Below, piece by piece: positions 8,225-16,986 of a stretch of DNA of 64,000 bases (its first letter is position 1; each line of letters opens with the position of its first letter). The DNA lies in contig NZ_QBAW01000007.1 of the NCBI RefSeq assembly GCF_009689985.1, positions 1-64,000 of the forward strand, read 5' to 3'. Both the position numbers and the translations under genes were made by a program. Below the pieces are notes generated by a model. The model was given only the letters and a program-made list of their open reading frames with translations. It was not told the origin of the DNA and did no database searches. The DNA comes from Helicobacter pylori (GTDB lineage Bacteria; Campylobacterota; Campylobacteria; Campylobacterales; Helicobacteraceae).

Positions 8225-9370
8225 CTACCTTTCCAAAAACAAATCTTTCTCTTGGATTTCCGTTTCTTCGCTTAAAATCGCCGCTCTTTCCACGACGCCT
8301 AAAAGCTCTCGCACATTCCCATGCCAAGAATATTCTAAAAGGCGTTTTGCGGCGTTTTTTGAAAAAGATTTTGGCCCCAAATGATAAGCGTCGCACACTT
8401 CTTTAAGCTTGATTTCAGCAATGGGTAGAATCTCTTCTACTCTCTCTCTTAAAGGCGCGATAGTTATAGGCACGATTTGCAAGCGGAAAAACAAATCTTC
8501 TCTGAATTCTTTTGAAGCGATTTTTTCTTTCATGTTAGCGTTGGTGGCGGAAATGAAACGAACATCAATTTTAACGCTCTTATTATCCCCAAGGCGTGTG
8601 ATTTCTTTTTCTTGAACCACTCTTAAAAGTTTGCTTTGCAATTGAATGGGCATTTCAGCGATTTCATCTAAAAAGATCGTGCCTTTATTCGCACTTTCAA
8701 AAAGCCCCATTTTAGGCGCTGTGGCGTCCGTGAACGCCCCTTTTTGATACCCAAAAAGCTCGCTTTCTAATAAATGCTCTGGGATTGCGGACATGTTGAT
8801 TGCGATAAAAGGGTGTTTGGAGCGCTGAGAATGCTGGTGGATGAAATGAGCAAAAACTTCCTTACCCACCCCGCTTTCGCCTAATAGCATGACATTAGCG
8901 TCCGTGCTTGCGACTTTTAAGGCCTGCCGTTTGCTCTCTTCTAAAGCTTTTGAAGTGGCTAAAAAGCTGTGTTTGTGTGGTTTTTTTAAAGGTTTTTCTA
9001 AAGGGTGTTTTTTTTGAAATTCTAAAACTTTTTTAGTGCGATAGATAGATTCTAAAAGCAATTCTGGTTTAAAAGGCTTTTGGAAAAAGTCTTTCACGCC
9101 TAAACGAATGGAATCAATGGCTTTATTCAAGGTCGCATTACCGGTAATCACAATGGATTCATACTTGCCTTCTAAAAGGCGTAAAAATTCCAAGCCGTCC
9201 ATATGGGGCATGTTAATATCCGTGATGACTAAATCAAAGCTTTCATCTAATTTGGCTAAAGCGTCTTTAGGGTTTTTAAAACTCACAATCTCTAAATCGT
9301 CTTGAAGCTCAAAAAAAAGCTCCAGGCTTTTACGCATGTTAATATCGTCTTCTACAATGGCGATTTTCAT
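8225..9370 (-). CDS. flgR: Sigma-54-dependent response regulator FlgR
   Basis: FlgR activates RpoN-dependent middle flagellar genes (rod, hook, flaB) after phosphorylation by FlgS. The 381 residues hold a receiver domain (1-115, phosphoacceptor D51 in VITDINMPHMDG) and an AAA+ domain with Walker A LLGESGVGKE and the sigma-54 contact loop GAFTDA. The protein ends just after the AAA+ C-domain, with no Fis-type helix-turn-helix. The missing DNA-binding domain is a known trait of H. pylori FlgR. Its start overlaps the preceding gene by four bases, in an operon with gyrA. An A8 run (minus strand, 9008-9015) lies in the linker. Confidence 0.95.
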   Translation of the reverse strand: MKIAIVEDDINMRKSLELFFELQDDLEIVSFKNPKDALAKLDESFDLVITDINMPHMDGLEFLRLLEGKYESIVITGNATLNKAIDSIRLGVKDFFQKPFKPELLLESIYRTKKVLEFQKKHPLEKPLKKPHKHSFLATSKALEESKRQALKVASTDANVMLLGESGVGKEVFAHFIHQHSQRSKHPFIAINMSAIPEHLLESELFGYQKGAFTDATAPKMGLFESANKGTIFLDEIAEMPIQLQSKLLRVVQEKEITRLGDNKSVKIDVRFISATNANMKEKIASKEFREDLFFRLQIVPITIAPLRERVEEILPIAEIKLKEVCDAYHLGPKSFSKNAAKRLLEYSWHGNVRELLGVVERAAILSEETEIQEKDLFLER

Positions 9371-9843
9371 TCTTCTTCCTTTCTAAAAATATCTAACAAT
9401 AACGCATCTCCCACCAAACTCGCTCTAACGCTTAAGGCTTTGAGGTTGAGAATGCTCGTGGTAGTGGTGCCGTTTTTATAGCTGTGATCATAATGCGTGA
9501 TAGCGACTTGGCTTTTTAAAATGCAGTCTATGACTCGCTCTTTTTCTTTTTTTAACGCTATTTCTAAAAGGAAGCGTTCTAGTTTGGTTTGGAACAAGGG
9601 GTTTTTCAAATCGGGTAAGTTGCTAGTAATAATATAGCAATGATAGTCTAAAACATAGGGGGCTGTTTTAATGCGGCTGACGATAGGCTTAGAGACAGAA
9701 TACTCTTCGCCCATCACTCTAGAATCAACGATTTTCAAGCGGTATGAAATTAAAAATTCTTGATCTTCTAGGGGGCTGAGAGCTTGCAAAGAAACCCCTA
9801 AAAAATAAAATAAAAAATAACAGAATGAAAAGAAACGCATCAC
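9367..9843 (-). CDS. Secreted hypothetical protein between gyrA and flgR
   Basis: A 158-residue protein starting with a hydrophobic signal peptide ([21 protein letters not shown]), followed by a soluble part with no recognised domain. Two cysteines (DYHCYIIT and RVIDCIL) could pair in the periplasm. It overlaps gyrA upstream and flgR downstream by four bases each (ATGA type), so it is almost certainly cotranslated with both. The flgR link makes a flagellar role thinkable, but nothing in the sequence proves it. Confidence 0.75.
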   Translation of the reverse strand: MMRFFSFCYFLFYFLGVSLQALSPLEDQEFLISYRLKIVDSRVMGEEYSVSKPIVSRIKTAPYVLDYHCYIITSNLPDLKNPLFQTKLERFLLEIALKKEKERVIDCILKSQVAITHYDHSYKNGTTTTSILNLKALSVRASLVGDALLLDIFRKEEE

Positions 9844-12326
9844 TCAAACAAATTTTGCGCCGAAGAGGTTTCTAAATTTTCTGGCTCTTCTTCTTTAGGG
9901 CAAGAATTGACATACACGACTTTATCAGCGGTGTTTATGAGTTTTACCCCACTGGCATTTCTTCCAGTTTCTCTAATGTCTTTAATGGAAACTCTAATCA
10001 TTTTCGCGCTCACAGTAAGGATCATCAAATCCAGGTTCTCATCATCTACGCTGATAACGCCCACTAGATTACCGGTTTTTTGAGTGAGCTTCATGCCAAT
10101 GACCCCCTTGCCTCCACGAGATTGCTCCCTATACGCTTCGGCTAGAGTTTGCTTGCCAAGCCCGTTCTCGCTCACGCTCAAAAGCTTGTTGCTATCATCG
10201 CTAATGACGACCGCGCCGACAACAAAATCATTTTCATTCAATTTAATCCCTCTAACCCCACGAGTAGTTCTTCCGATCTCGCGCACATCTTCTAAAGGGA
10301 ATTTAATGAAAATACCCAAATGCGATGCGATGAGCAAATGCTTGGCGTTGTTATCCACAACTTTTGCGCCCACTAATTCATCGCCTTCATCTAAAACAAT
10401 CGCTCTGATACCGCTATAACTCCTATTACCGCCAAATTCGCTCAAATTGGTGCGCTTCACCACGCCATTTTTTGTAAAGAAAGCTAAAGAGCGTTCATCG
10501 CTAAAGTCTTTAGTGCTTAGAGTCGCCATGATCTTTTCATCTGGAGTGAGTGAGATTAAATTCACAATGGCTTTACCCATAGCGATCCGGCTCGCTTCTG
10601 GGATTTTATAGACTTTCAAATGATATAATTGCCCCTTATTGGTGATAAAGAGCAAAATATCATGCGTGTTAGCCACAAAAAAGTTTTCAATAAAATCGTC
10701 TTCATAAGTGTTGCCTGAAAGCTTGCCCTTACCGCCACGATTTTGCCTTTCATAAGCTTTTAAATCCACTCTTTTCACATAGCCTTTATAGCTCATGCTC
10801 ACCACCATAGGCTCATTAGCGATCAAATCTTCTGTGTCAATACTTTCGTAAGATTCTTGAATTTCAGTGCGCCTTGGAGAAGAAAACTGCTCTTTGACTT
10901 CTAAAAGCTCTGTTTTGACGACTTCATTCAAGCGATCTTCGCTCTTTAAAATGCCATTGAGATCACTAATAAGCTCCAACAAGTTTTGGTATTCTTCTTT
11001 GATCTTATCCCTTTCAAGGCCTGTTAAGCGTTGCAAACGCATTTCTAAAATGGCTTTGCTTTGGATTTCGCTCAAAGTGAAACGCTCCATTAAGGCGTTT
11101 TTAGCCGCTTCTGGGCTTGGGCTTGTTTTAATGAGCTGCACGATTTCATCAATATTGTCCAAGGCGATCAAATAGCCTTCTAAAATATGCGCTCTAGCCT
11201 TAGCCTTTTCTAATTCAAAAATCGTGCGTCTTATAATAATGGTTTTTCTGTGGTTTAAGAAAAGGCGCAACAACTCTAAAAGCGTGAAAATCTTAGGCTC
11301 TTTATTGTAAATAGCGAGTAAAATGATGCTAAAAGTGGTCTCCATGGTGGTGAGTTTGTAAAGGTGGTTTAAGACAATTTCACTCATTGCGTCTCTTTTT
11401 AATTCAATCACCACTCTAATGCCCTCTCTATCGCTCTCATCGCGAACTTCGCTAATGCCTTCAATTTGCTTTTCTCGCACTAAATCGCTGATTTGTTCCA
11501 CTAATTTGGCTTTATTGGTTTGGAAAGGCATTTCATCTAAAACGATGATTTCTTTATTTTTTGTTTTTTCCACATGCACTTTGGCCCGCACTTTCACACG
11601 CCCTCGCCCCGTTTTATAGGCTTCAACAATGCCCGCCTTGCCATAAATGATCCCACCGGTGGGAAAATCAGGCCCTTTGACAAATTCCAAAATTTCATCT
11701 AATTCAGCGTTAGGGTTTTCTAAGACATGCGCTAAAGCGTCTATGATTTCATCAATCCTATGAGGGGGGATAGAAGTCGCCATCCCTACGGCGATCCCAT
11801 TAGCCCCATTGACTAAAAGGTTAGGCAGACGGCTTGGTAGAATATCTGGCTCTTTTAAGGTGTCATCGTAATTAGGCACAAAATCAATGGTGTCTTTATC
11901 AATATCCCTTAAAATTTCTTCACTCGCCTTAGTCATTCTGGCTTCAGTGTAACGCATCGCTGCAGCGTTATCGCCATCAATAGAACCAAAGTTGCCCTGC
12001 CCATCCACTAATTCCAAACGCATGGAAAAATCTTGCGCCATTCTCACTAGCGCATTATAAACCGCGTTATCGCCATGGGGGTGGTATTTACCAATCACAT
12101 CACCCACGATCCTAGCGCTTTTTTTGTAAGCGACTTTGGAAGTAAGGCCTAATTCATGCATCGCATACAAAATACGCCTATGCACAGGCTTTAAGCCATC
12201 TCTAGCGTCCGGTAAAGCACGCCCTATGATCACGCTCATGGAATAGGCTAAATAGCTCTCTTCAATAGAAGAATCAATCCCCACTTCTACAATATTTTTT
12301 GTTTCATTGACTAAATTACCTTGCAT
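9840..12326 (-). CDS. gyrA: DNA gyrase subunit A, codon 91 Asn
   Basis: GyrA is the breakage-reunion subunit of type II topoisomerase. The 828 residues contain the catalytic-tyrosine segment [11 protein letters not shown] and the C-terminal beta-pinwheel with the GyrA box QRGGKGK. The quinolone-resistance region reads [16 protein letters not shown]. Numbering from the ATG gives N87 (AAC, wild type) and N91 (AAT, bases 12054-12056). H. pylori wild type has Asp at 91, and D91N is an established fluoroquinolone-resistance substitution. The gene heads the gyrA-hypothetical-flgR operon. Confidence 0.98.
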   Translation of the reverse strand: MQGNLVNETKNIVEVGIDSSIEESYLAYSMSVIIGRALPDARDGLKPVHRRILYAMHELGLTSKVAYKKSARIVGDVIGKYHPHGDNAVYNALVRMAQDFSMRLELVDGQGNFGSIDGDNAAAMRYTEARMTKASEEILRDIDKDTIDFVPNYDDTLKEPDILPSRLPNLLVNGANGIAVGMATSIPPHRIDEIIDALAHVLENPNAELDEILEFVKGPDFPTGGIIYGKAGIVEAYKTGRGRVKVRAKVHVEKTKNKEIIVLDEMPFQTNKAKLVEQISDLVREKQIEGISEVRDESDREGIRVVIELKRDAMSEIVLNHLYKLTTMETTFSIILLAIYNKEPKIFTLLELLRLFLNHRKTIIIRRTIFELEKAKARAHILEGYLIALDNIDEIVQLIKTSPSPEAAKNALMERFTLSEIQSKAILEMRLQRLTGLERDKIKEEYQNLLELISDLNGILKSEDRLNEVVKTELLEVKEQFSSPRRTEIQESYESIDTEDLIANEPMVVSMSYKGYVKRVDLKAYERQNRGGKGKLSGNTYEDDFIENFFVANTHDILLFITNKGQLYHLKVYKIPEASRIAMGKAIVNLISLTPDEKIMATLSTKDFSDERSLAFFTKNGVVKRTNLSEFGGNRSYSGIRAIVLDEGDELVGAKVVDNNAKHLLIASHLGIFIKFPLEDVREIGRTTRGVRGIKLNENDFVVGAVVISDDSNKLLSVSENGLGKQTLAEAYREQSRGGKGVIGMKLTQKTGNLVGVISVDDENLDLMILTVSAKMIRVSIKDIRETGRNASGVKLINTADKVVYVNSCPKEEEPENLETSSAQNLFE

Positions 12327-12341
12327 GTGTCTCCCTAAAAT

Positions 12342-12728
12342 TTAATTAAAATAAAGCGTTAAAAGATAACGCCCCCAAATCAAAACCCAAAAAATAAGCC
12401 CTATCAGTTGGGCTGCACTGGCCATGTCTTTAGCCTTTTTGGCTAAGGGGTGGAACTCAGTGCCAGTAAAATCCACAGCCTTTTCAATGGAGCTGTTGAT
12501 CAATTCAATGACCACCGATAAAAAACAAGGTGCAATCAATAGCCCCCATTCTAAAAAATCTTTAGCTAGATAGATCGCTAGAGTGATACAAAAAAGAGCC
12601 AAGATAATAATTTGCCTGAACGCGCTCTCTTCAGCCCATGCGCATTTAAGTCCGTCTTTAGAATAAAAAAGGGCTTTAAAAAGGCGTTTAAACCCTTTAG
12701 CTTTGGGGGGGACTTTGAAATCACTCAT
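12342..12728 (-). CDS. dgkA: Diacylglycerol kinase
   Basis: This small trimeric inner-membrane enzyme phosphorylates diacylglycerol to phosphatidic acid. The 128-residue product shows the family motifs EESAFRQ (about residues 34-40) and ELINSSIEKAVDF followed by HPLAKKAKDMASAAQ. The expected three hydrophobic segments follow (FCITLAIYLA, LLIAPCFLSVV, LIGLIFWVLIW). Its start overlaps the end of the preceding membrane-anchored gene by eight bases. It lies upstream of gyrA, separated by 15 bases. Confidence 0.93.
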   Translation of the reverse strand: MSDFKVPPKAKGFKRLFKALFYSKDGLKCAWAEESAFRQIIILALFCITLAIYLAKDFLEWGLLIAPCFLSVVIELINSSIEKAVDFTGTEFHPLAKKAKDMASAAQLIGLIFWVLIWGRYLLTLYFN

Positions 12729-13749
12729 GGCTTATTTTGTAAGATTGAAAGAAATTCACGCTAAGGCTATCCAACAAGGCGTTAAAAGTCAGCTTGGCGT
12801 TGTCTTTAGCTTGGGCGTTAAGAGTGATCTGGGATCGTTTGTCTTTAGCCATAGAAACAAGGGCTTGCAACAATCCCTTAAAATTTTGTTGGAGCGTGGT
12901 ATCGTCTTTAAAATGGGATTGGAACAAGGCCATAAAATAGTTTTCTAAAGAAGCTAACGCGCTTTCATAAGAGACGCTAGGGGTTTGAGAACGCAAGCTA
13001 AAATAAGGGGAAAAAAAGCCCAAACTCTCTTTATGTTGGTGGTAAAAGGACTCTAAAACATTTTTAAGATGGCGCACTTGGATAGAAACGCTCAACTTTG
13101 GCGCTAAAAAACGCAGTTTGTCTTGCAGCTCTTCTATGGCTTTAGCGTCTTTAGAACTCAAGGTTTTAAAAATATTTTTAAGGGAAAGATTTTCTTGCGT
13201 CTCCATTAAACCCTCTTGAAAAAAAGTGTAAGCAAGGATATTTTCCGCATTAGTCAAATCGCATTTTAAATTATCGTTTAAGGTTTTTTCATCTAGAGCG
13301 TTGAATGTTAAAGAGCAATTCAAGCGTGTGGGTTTCATTTTTTCTAATAAGGTATTCAAGTCTTTTAGGGGGATTTGGCTGATTTTTTGCTGAATGGATT
13401 GCTCTAAAATAGGGGATTTGATTTGAGAATGGACAGAAAGGGTAAGAGAGCTTTTATCTAAAGAATGGAGCTTGATATTTAAATTTTTAAAATCCATAAT
13501 AGGGGAGTTTTGAGAGTCTAAAAAACTCAGCTCTTTAGAAACGCATGCAATTTTAAAAAACCCTTCGCATTCAAAAGGAGCTCCTACAATCCCCATGCCC
13601 TTAATTTTAGGGCGTTGATCCAAATAAGCGTTAAGATAAGCGCTTAAAGATTTTTTAACCGACATGCTAGTAAAGAAGATAAACACCCCTAAAAGCACGC
13701 AAATTAAAGCCCCAATAACCACCATCCAAGACATGAATTTTTTAGTCAA
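12721..13749 (-). CDS. Membrane-anchored periplasmic hypothetical protein
   Basis: A 342-residue protein with an N-terminal membrane anchor (about residues 8-30, MVVIGALICVLLGVFIFFTS) and a long polar, Lys- and Ser-rich periplasmic part. Four cysteines (CEGFFKIAC and, further on, LNCSL and LKCDL) could form disulfides. The repeated phrasing SxTLxxxxL suggests beta-rich folding, as in AsmA- or DUF945-like proteins, but I cannot assign it. It overlaps dgkA, so the two are probably cotranscribed. Confidence 0.7.
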   Translation of the reverse strand: MTKKFMSWMVVIGALICVLLGVFIFFTSMSVKKSLSAYLNAYLDQRPKIKGMGIVGAPFECEGFFKIACVSKELSFLDSQNSPIMDFKNLNIKLHSLDKSSLTLSVHSQIKSPILEQSIQQKISQIPLKDLNTLLEKMKPTRLNCSLTFNALDEKTLNDNLKCDLTNAENILAYTFFQEGLMETQENLSLKNIFKTLSSKDAKAIEELQDKLRFLAPKLSVSIQVRHLKNVLESFYHQHKESLGFFSPYFSLRSQTPSVSYESALASLENYFMALFQSHFKDDTTLQQNFKGLLQALVSMAKDKRSQITLNAQAKDNAKLTFNALLDSLSVNFFQSYKISHE

Positions 13750-13759
13750 AAAACACCCT

Positions 13760-13951
13760 TTATTTTATTGAAAGCATAGTGATAGGACCCATAAAATACA
13801 TTTTCTTATTTTTAGAGATATTGACAATATCTTGCAGTAATTTTTTACAATTTTCTTCTTCCCAAGTGTGGTTTCGCTGGTGTACAAGGATAGAAAATAT
13901 CGTGTTTGTTAGGGCAAAAAAGTCGTTAGCAATGCCTTGTGTTACTTTCAT
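13760..13951 (-). CDS. Small hypothetical protein (63 aa)
   Basis: The 63-residue frame starts at ATG with AAGGA six bases upstream, and TATAAT (13979-13984) lies 27 bases before it. Both signals support expression. It contains a helix-prone core and a WEEENCKKLLQDIV segment. No family is recognised. It could be a real small gene or the start of a longer one lost in this lineage. Confidence 0.5.
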   Translation of the reverse strand: MKVTQGIANDFFALTNTIFSILVHQRNHTWEEENCKKLLQDIVNISKNKKMYFMGPITMLSIK

Positions 13952-13978
13952 AGCTTTTCCTTGTTAGGTGGAATTAAA

Positions 13979-14007
13979 ATTATACCTAGTATTAAATCAA
14001 AAAAAAA
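13979..14007 (-). promoter_or_regulatory. Promoter with T9 tract before the 63-aa gene
   Basis: On the minus strand, T9 (13999-14007) is followed by 14 bases and then TATAAT (13979-13984). The homopolymer falls in the -35 to -28 region, where length change could alter promoter strength. Confidence 0.45.
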
Positions 14008-14076
14008 GAAAAAGAGCTTAAAATTTTGAAAAAGTCCTAATTTGTGGCTGAATTTATTAGGATTGAAGAAAAATCC

Positions 14077-14132
14077 GCTTGAGTTGAATTAACCCAAGCT
14101 TTTTAATGCACCAAAGAGGCATAAAGCCTCTT
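14077..14132 (-). terminator. Candidate terminators after acxC
   Basis: Two hairpins follow the acx operon. AAGAGGC-ATAAA-GCCTCTT (14114-14132) has a 7-bp perfect stem. GCTTGAGTT-GAATT-AACCCAAGC (14077-14099) has one mismatch and is followed on the minus strand by GGATTTTTC. Confidence 0.55.
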
Positions 14133-14153
14133 CATAAAAAGGATTGAGCGATT

Positions 14154-14654
14154 TTAGCGTCTTTCTGGGGGCTGTATGCCTAGCCAATCTTTATAAAACA
14201 CCTCTATATCAGGCTCAAAATCATGGATCACAGGATACCAAGGAGTTGGGGCTTCAACATCTAAAAGGATGCCGCAATCCGGGCAAATATACTCCCGATA
14301 CACTTGCCAGTGAGTATCACTGGCTAAGAGTTTAGGATACACCTCTTCCATTTTTTCTGCTGTATCGCGCACATAGATGTTTGCATGCAATTTCCAATTC
14401 TCCTCTGGAGCGCAAAACGCATGACCGCATGAACACTTAATAACCCACTTCTTTTGAGGATCTTGCACCACAAACAAATGCGGCCCCAAGGGTAAGACGA
14501 TCTTATCATCAAAACCTACCTTATCTTGCAACACCTTCAAATACATTTGGAACCTTTCATGATCTTTAGGCATGCTCAGCATTTTTAAGACAGTGTTCCA
14601 ATCCAAGTTCCCCTCTACTAAATTTTTAATTTGTTCTTGTGTGTATTTTGACAT
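14154..14654 (-). CDS. acxC: Acetone carboxylase gamma subunit
   Basis: This is the small subunit of the ATP-dependent enzyme that carboxylates acetone to acetoacetate. The 166-residue product has two cysteine pairs suited to metal binding, CSCGHAFC and CPDCG, matching the family. I start at the second ATG (MSKYTQEQ), because AAGGAG is eight bases upstream of it. The first ATG, two codons earlier, almost touches that site. It is the last gene of acxA-acxB-acxC, 23 bases after acxB. In H. pylori this enzyme is linked to gastric colonisation. Confidence 0.9.
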   Translation of the reverse strand: MSKYTQEQIKNLVEGNLDWNTVLKMLSMPKDHERFQMYLKVLQDKVGFDDKIVLPLGPHLFVVQDPQKKWVIKCSCGHAFCAPEENWKLHANIYVRDTAEKMEEVYPKLLASDTHWQVYREYICPDCGILLDVEAPTPWYPVIHDFEPDIEVFYKDWLGIQPPERR

Positions 14655-14677
14655 AACCATTCTCCTTCACAAAAATC

Positions 14678-16975
14678 TTATTTCTCATCAACCAACACAA
14701 CCGTGCGCACATCAGGCAATTTGCTCAAATCCATCCTGTATTTAGATCCATAGGTGAATACGCCAAGCTCATCTTCTTTCACAGTCCAATTCTTTGGCAA
14801 GTTCCAGAATGTTTTAAAATCATTCAAAAACTTAGGCGAGAGATCAAAGCTAGTCGCATACATGTGCTTAACTTGTTTGGAAGCCTCTTTTTCAAGAATA
14901 GCGTTTCTTTCTTGCTCCATCCATTCTTTTACAGGGATGGATCTAGCCTTTCTGTTTTCAAGAATTTCTTTTCTTCTGGCTTTCGTTTTGGCTTCATCTC
15001 CTACCCAAATGCCGTCTTTATTCTGGCTCACAATCGCACCATAAACCTTGTAAGCGTATTCTGGCAATAGCTGTTTGCTGTTTAGATCTTCTAAAATCGC
15101 ATCCAAATCCCTTTCAATAGGATCGCCAAATCCAGGACCGCCTTTGATGTAGTTCAAATACAAGTCGTAATTGTCAAAGCAGTTCTCAGTGGTGATGCAT
15201 TGCTTATCCCTTTTGACTTGAGACGCATGAGAAATGTGCTTTTCATAATCTCGATCAGTTGGGTTAAAATCGCCCCCCAAAGGCAAGCTAGCGTTATTTT
15301 TAATCCTGTTTTTTAAATCGGTGTTGTGCGCTTCAAACCTATAACCACTAGCCGCTGGATAGCCTCCCATCATACCCCAATCGCTATTCATATAGCCATT
15401 ACCCATAAAGAACATGGTCCAATCATGCGCGCCCCACACCATTCTTAAGGTTTCAAACCCGTTACCGCCTCGATATTTCCCATACCCACCGGTATTGGCT
15501 TTGACATTCCTGCCTAAATAAAGAAGAGGCTCTGCCATTTCCCAAATTTCAACATCGCCCATATCGCCTTCTGGATTCCAAATAGCCGCTGCGTGATTTA
15601 GGCCGTCTTTTATCGCGCAAGCTCCAGTCCCACAAGAACTCGTCTCAAAGCTATTCACCGCATGGATTTCTCCATCCTGGTTGATACCACCGCCTTGCAG
15701 CCAATTGGAAGTGTTAGCGTTTCCAGAATTGACTTCTTCTAAATACCCTCGGCTGTAATACGCTTGAGACAAACCTCTCCACAAAGCGCTCCAGCCTGAT
15801 ACCAAGAAATGCCACGCATAAGCATGCCCAGTGCGCCTGTCATCTGGATTCATCCAAGTCCCTTTTTTGAGTCTGAATTGAGTCGCAAAATAAGCACCAT
15901 CGTTGATGCGGGAAGTGGGGATCAGCGTTTGAGTCATCATCACCCAAATACCGCTAGTAAAAGACACTTGGTTGCAATTGAAAGAGTGCCATCCCCACCT
16001 AGACGCACCATCAAAATCCAATTTCCATGTAGCGTCCTTATTGATAGTGATTTCCACAGGAGAGTGCATGATTGTGTCTAGTTTAGCAAATTCAGAACAC
16101 ACGCCAATATCCTTATGCGCATAAGGCACATCCACAAACGCTACCTTTCTATACTTGCCCGGTATGGTCATGGATTTGATCCTAGAGATAAGGCCTCTTC
16201 TCCCCTCTTCAATCACCTCATCAATAAATCGCATGTAAGAATCAATGCCGTCTTCTTTAATGACTTCCATCACTAAATCCCTAATCATATGGCATCCTGC
16301 AATCCTAGTCCTTTCATCCAAAATCCAATATTTAGGCGTTCTTACCGATCTTTGAGATTCATGCAACCAATCTTTAAAGCTCTCATCATTCGCCCCTGTC
16401 TTACGGCAAGTGATCATGTATCCATCCCCAAATCTTTGAACCTGCCCGGTGCTCATCGATCCTGGAGTAACTGATCCGGTATCAATCACATGCGTAACAC
16501 CGCCTACCCAACCAATCAATTTTTCATCGTGAAAAATAGGCACAAGAGTCATAATATCGCATGGGTGCACATTCCCAATCGCGCAGTCATTATTGGTGAA
16601 AATATCCTTGTCGTTGATACCAGGGCTATCTTCCCAATTATTCTCTACCATGTATTTAATAGCCGATCCCATAGTGCCTACATGGATAATGATGCCCGTA
16701 GAAGTCAGCACGCTATCGCCCACAGCGTTATAAAGCGTGAAGCACAATTCCCCCTCTTGCTCAACAATAGGGCTAGCCGCAATCCTTTTAGCCGTTTCTC
16801 TGGCATGCACGATACCACCTCTTAATTTAGAGAACATTTTCTCATAACCAATCGGATCTCTTTCTTTAAACTCTAGTTTTTTGAGACCATTATAATGCCC
16901 TGTTTTTTCTGTCCTGGCTAGGATTTCATCTCTAGCTTGTTTTAAAGTTTTGCCGTTTTTCAATAAATTTGCCAT
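14678..16975 (-). CDS. acxB: Acetone carboxylase large subunit, HyuB (hydantoinase B/oxoprolinase) family
   Basis: A 765-residue member of the HyuB family. With AcxA it catalyses acetone + CO2 + ATP to acetoacetate. The family segment GGIVHARETAKRIA lies near the N-terminus. Metal-site style motifs follow: FTNNDCAIGNVHPCDIM, GWVGGVTHVIDTGS and ETSSCGTGACAIKDG. The length is typical. It lies 11 bases after acxA with a clear AGGAG. Together with thl-scoAB-atoE it places acetone and acetoacetate metabolism in one block. Confidence 0.93.
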   Translation of the reverse strand: MANLLKNGKTLKQARDEILARTEKTGHYNGLKKLEFKERDPIGYEKMFSKLRGGIVHARETAKRIAASPIVEQEGELCFTLYNAVGDSVLTSTGIIIHVGTMGSAIKYMVENNWEDSPGINDKDIFTNNDCAIGNVHPCDIMTLVPIFHDEKLIGWVGGVTHVIDTGSVTPGSMSTGQVQRFGDGYMITCRKTGANDESFKDWLHESQRSVRTPKYWILDERTRIAGCHMIRDLVMEVIKEDGIDSYMRFIDEVIEEGRRGLISRIKSMTIPGKYRKVAFVDVPYAHKDIGVCSEFAKLDTIMHSPVEITINKDATWKLDFDGASRWGWHSFNCNQVSFTSGIWVMMTQTLIPTSRINDGAYFATQFRLKKGTWMNPDDRRTGHAYAWHFLVSGWSALWRGLSQAYYSRGYLEEVNSGNANTSNWLQGGGINQDGEIHAVNSFETSSCGTGACAIKDGLNHAAAIWNPEGDMGDVEIWEMAEPLLYLGRNVKANTGGYGKYRGGNGFETLRMVWGAHDWTMFFMGNGYMNSDWGMMGGYPAASGYRFEAHNTDLKNRIKNNASLPLGGDFNPTDRDYEKHISHASQVKRDKQCITTENCFDNYDLYLNYIKGGPGFGDPIERDLDAILEDLNSKQLLPEYAYKVYGAIVSQNKDGIWVGDEAKTKARRKEILENRKARSIPVKEWMEQERNAILEKEASKQVKHMYATSFDLSPKFLNDFKTFWNLPKNWTVKEDELGVFTYGSKYRMDLSKLPDVRTVVLVDEK

Positions 16976-16986
16976 TTTGAACTCCT

